Positions 63,188-64,000 of a stretch of 64,000 bases of DNA are shown in pieces (position 1 is the stretch's first letter; every line of letters starts with the position of its first letter). This DNA comes from Streptomyces sp. CCM_MD2014. GTDB lineage: Bacteria > Actinomycetota > Actinomycetes > Streptomycetales > Streptomycetaceae. The stretch is taken from assembly GCF_000772045.1 (NCBI RefSeq), contig NZ_CP009754.1, positions 3,720,001 through 3,784,000 on the forward strand. The letters are read 5' to 3'. A model generated the notes under the pieces. That model was not told the origin of the DNA. It did not search any database and saw only the letters and a program-made list of their open reading frames with translations. The position numbers and the translations under genes are program-made.

Positions 63188-63940
63188 GTGAAGAACGGCG
63201 AGCGGCGGCTGCGCACCGTCGATCTGGCCCGCGCCGTCGGGCTGTCGACGCAGCAGGTCCGCAACTACGAGGACGCCGGTGTGCTGCCCCCGGCAGCACG
63301 GACCGAGGCCGGCTACCGGATGTTCGGCGAGCGGCACCGGGACGCGCTGCTGACGTACCGGGCGCTGCAGCCCGGGTACGGCGCGGTGACGGCCACGCGG
63401 ATCATGCGGGCCGTGCACGACGGGGACGTGGCCGGGGCACTCGCGCTGGTGGACGCCGCGCATGCCGCGCTGCACGAGGAGCGGGACGCGCTGCGGACGG
63501 CGAGCGAGGCACTGGAGGCCCTGGCCGGCCGGGAGGCGTCCGCGCAACCGGCTCGTTCCGGCGACGGGCAGTACGGACGGCACGGGGCGCCCGAACCGCA
63601 CGGGCTGCGCATCGGTGAGGTGGCCGCGCTGATCGGTGTACGGACGTCGGCGCTGCGGGTGTGGGAGGCGGCGGGGCTGCTCGTGCCCGGACGGGAACGC
63701 GGCACCGGGTACCGCGTGTACGGGCCCGCCGACGTGCGGGACGCGCGCGTGGTGCGCACCCTGCGCCGCAGTCACCACCTCTTCGACCGGATCCGGCCCG
63801 TCCTCGACGACCTGCGGCGCGAGGGGAGCAGCGAGGCGCTGCGGGCGGCGATCGAGACCCGCGGGCACGCGCTCACCGCACGGACCCGGGCGATGCTGGC
63901 GGGCGCGGCCGCCCTCGACGCCTACCTGGAGCAGGGGTGA
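63188..63940 (+). CDS. MerR-family regulator with two MerR DNA-binding domains
   Basis: 250 residues. The first HTH-MerR domain is at ~7-75 (LRTVDLARAVGLSTQQVRNYEDAGVLPPAA, then AGYRMFGERH). The second is at ~139-205 (GLRIGEVAALIGVRTSALRVWEAAGLLVPGR, then GTGYRVYGPADVRDARVVRTLRR). A short Ala/Glu-rich helical stretch and a linker lie between. Having two MerR domains in one chain suggests it binds a dyad as a monomer or a longer site as a dimer. The layout fits the TioE-like group named in streptomycetes. GTG 63188 starts 35 bases from the kinase remnant, on the opposite strand. Confidence 0.85.
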   Translation: MKNGERRLRTVDLARAVGLSTQQVRNYEDAGVLPPAARTEAGYRMFGERHRDALLTYRALQPGYGAVTATRIMRAVHDGDVAGALALVDAAHAALHEERDALRTASEALEALAGREASAQPARSGDGQYGRHGAPEPHGLRIGEVAALIGVRTSALRVWEAAGLLVPGRERGTGYRVYGPADVRDARVVRTLRRSHHLFDRIRPVLDDLRREGSSEALRAAIETRGHALTARTRAMLAGAAALDAYLEQG

Positions 63941-64000
63941 AGGCCGCACAGAGAAGGCACGGGGGAAGCGTGAAGGGGCCCCGCCCCGGGGCCGGATCGG

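Overview
The window is high-GC actinobacterial DNA, almost certainly from the chromosomal core of a Streptomyces species. Third codon positions are strongly G/C-biased, GTG and TTG starts are common, genes are chained by GTGA, ATGA and TGATG overlaps, and the gene content (14-gene nuo operon, futalosine menaquinone genes, sensor Ser/Thr kinases, WYL and MerR regulators) is streptomycete. From memory, the order nuo - NlpC/P60 - menG - mqnC - mqnA - cold-shock gene - mqnE - ubiX/mqnP/ubiD matches the S. coelicolor region around SCO4490-SCO4577. No tRNA, rRNA, insertion sequence or CRISPR array was recognised.

Layout. 1-3680: the end of a HEAT-repeat protein, a RecQ-type helicase and an N-terminally truncated Uma2-like gene. 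3730-19866: the complete respiratory complex I operon nuoA-N, read leftward, with a candidate promoter and Rex-like site upstream of nuoA. 20644-24677: a secreted NlpC/P60 hydrolase, peptide deformylase, a geranylgeranyl-reductase-type flavoprotein, an acetyltransferase and a small PASTA protein. 24699-29236: menG, then a three-gene envelope operon (small membrane protein, polysaccharide deacetylase-glycosyltransferase fusion, acyltransferase), with a divergent GH18-like lipoprotein at 29441-30448. 30480-33120: an amidohydrolase-like pseudoenzyme, mqnC and a prepilin-type peptidase. 33704-40474: an MFS transporter, a T7SS-like gene scrap, two sensor Ser/Thr kinases and mqnA. 40767-41899: a cold-shock gene, a 22-bp tandem repeat and a methyltransferase. 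41883-48397: a lipid-metabolism block (acyl-CoA synthetase, thiolase, FabG-like reductase, MaoC-like hydratase, TetR regulator) with candidate palindromic operators. 48458-51669: a DAACS symporter behind a short Cys-containing leader peptide, a DUF4229 protein, an acetyltransferase and a UdgX-type uracil-DNA protein. 51854-56653: mqnE, an Lrp/AsnC regulator, ubiX-like, mqnP and ubiD-like genes. 56743-63940: a small PLDc_N membrane protein, two more sensor kinases, a VOC protein with a divergent WYL regulator, a decayed kinase and a tandem-MerR regulator.

How the genes fit together. Complex I reduces menaquinone, and the window holds much of the menaquinone supply: mqnA, mqnE and mqnC for the early futalosine pathway, ubiD/ubiX-like and mqnP for decarboxylation and prenylation, menG for the last methylation, and a MenJ-like reductase for tail saturation. 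mqnB and mqnD are not here. Most of the rest concerns the envelope (NlpC/P60, glycan synthase/deacetylase, GH18, sensor kinases) and fatty-acid oxidation. The most unusual items are the leader peptide plus palindromic operator ahead of the DAACS transporter, the UdgX gene, the conserved-looking amidohydrolase pseudoenzyme beside mqnC, and several gene remnants (Uma2, T7SS-type, Ser/Thr kinase).
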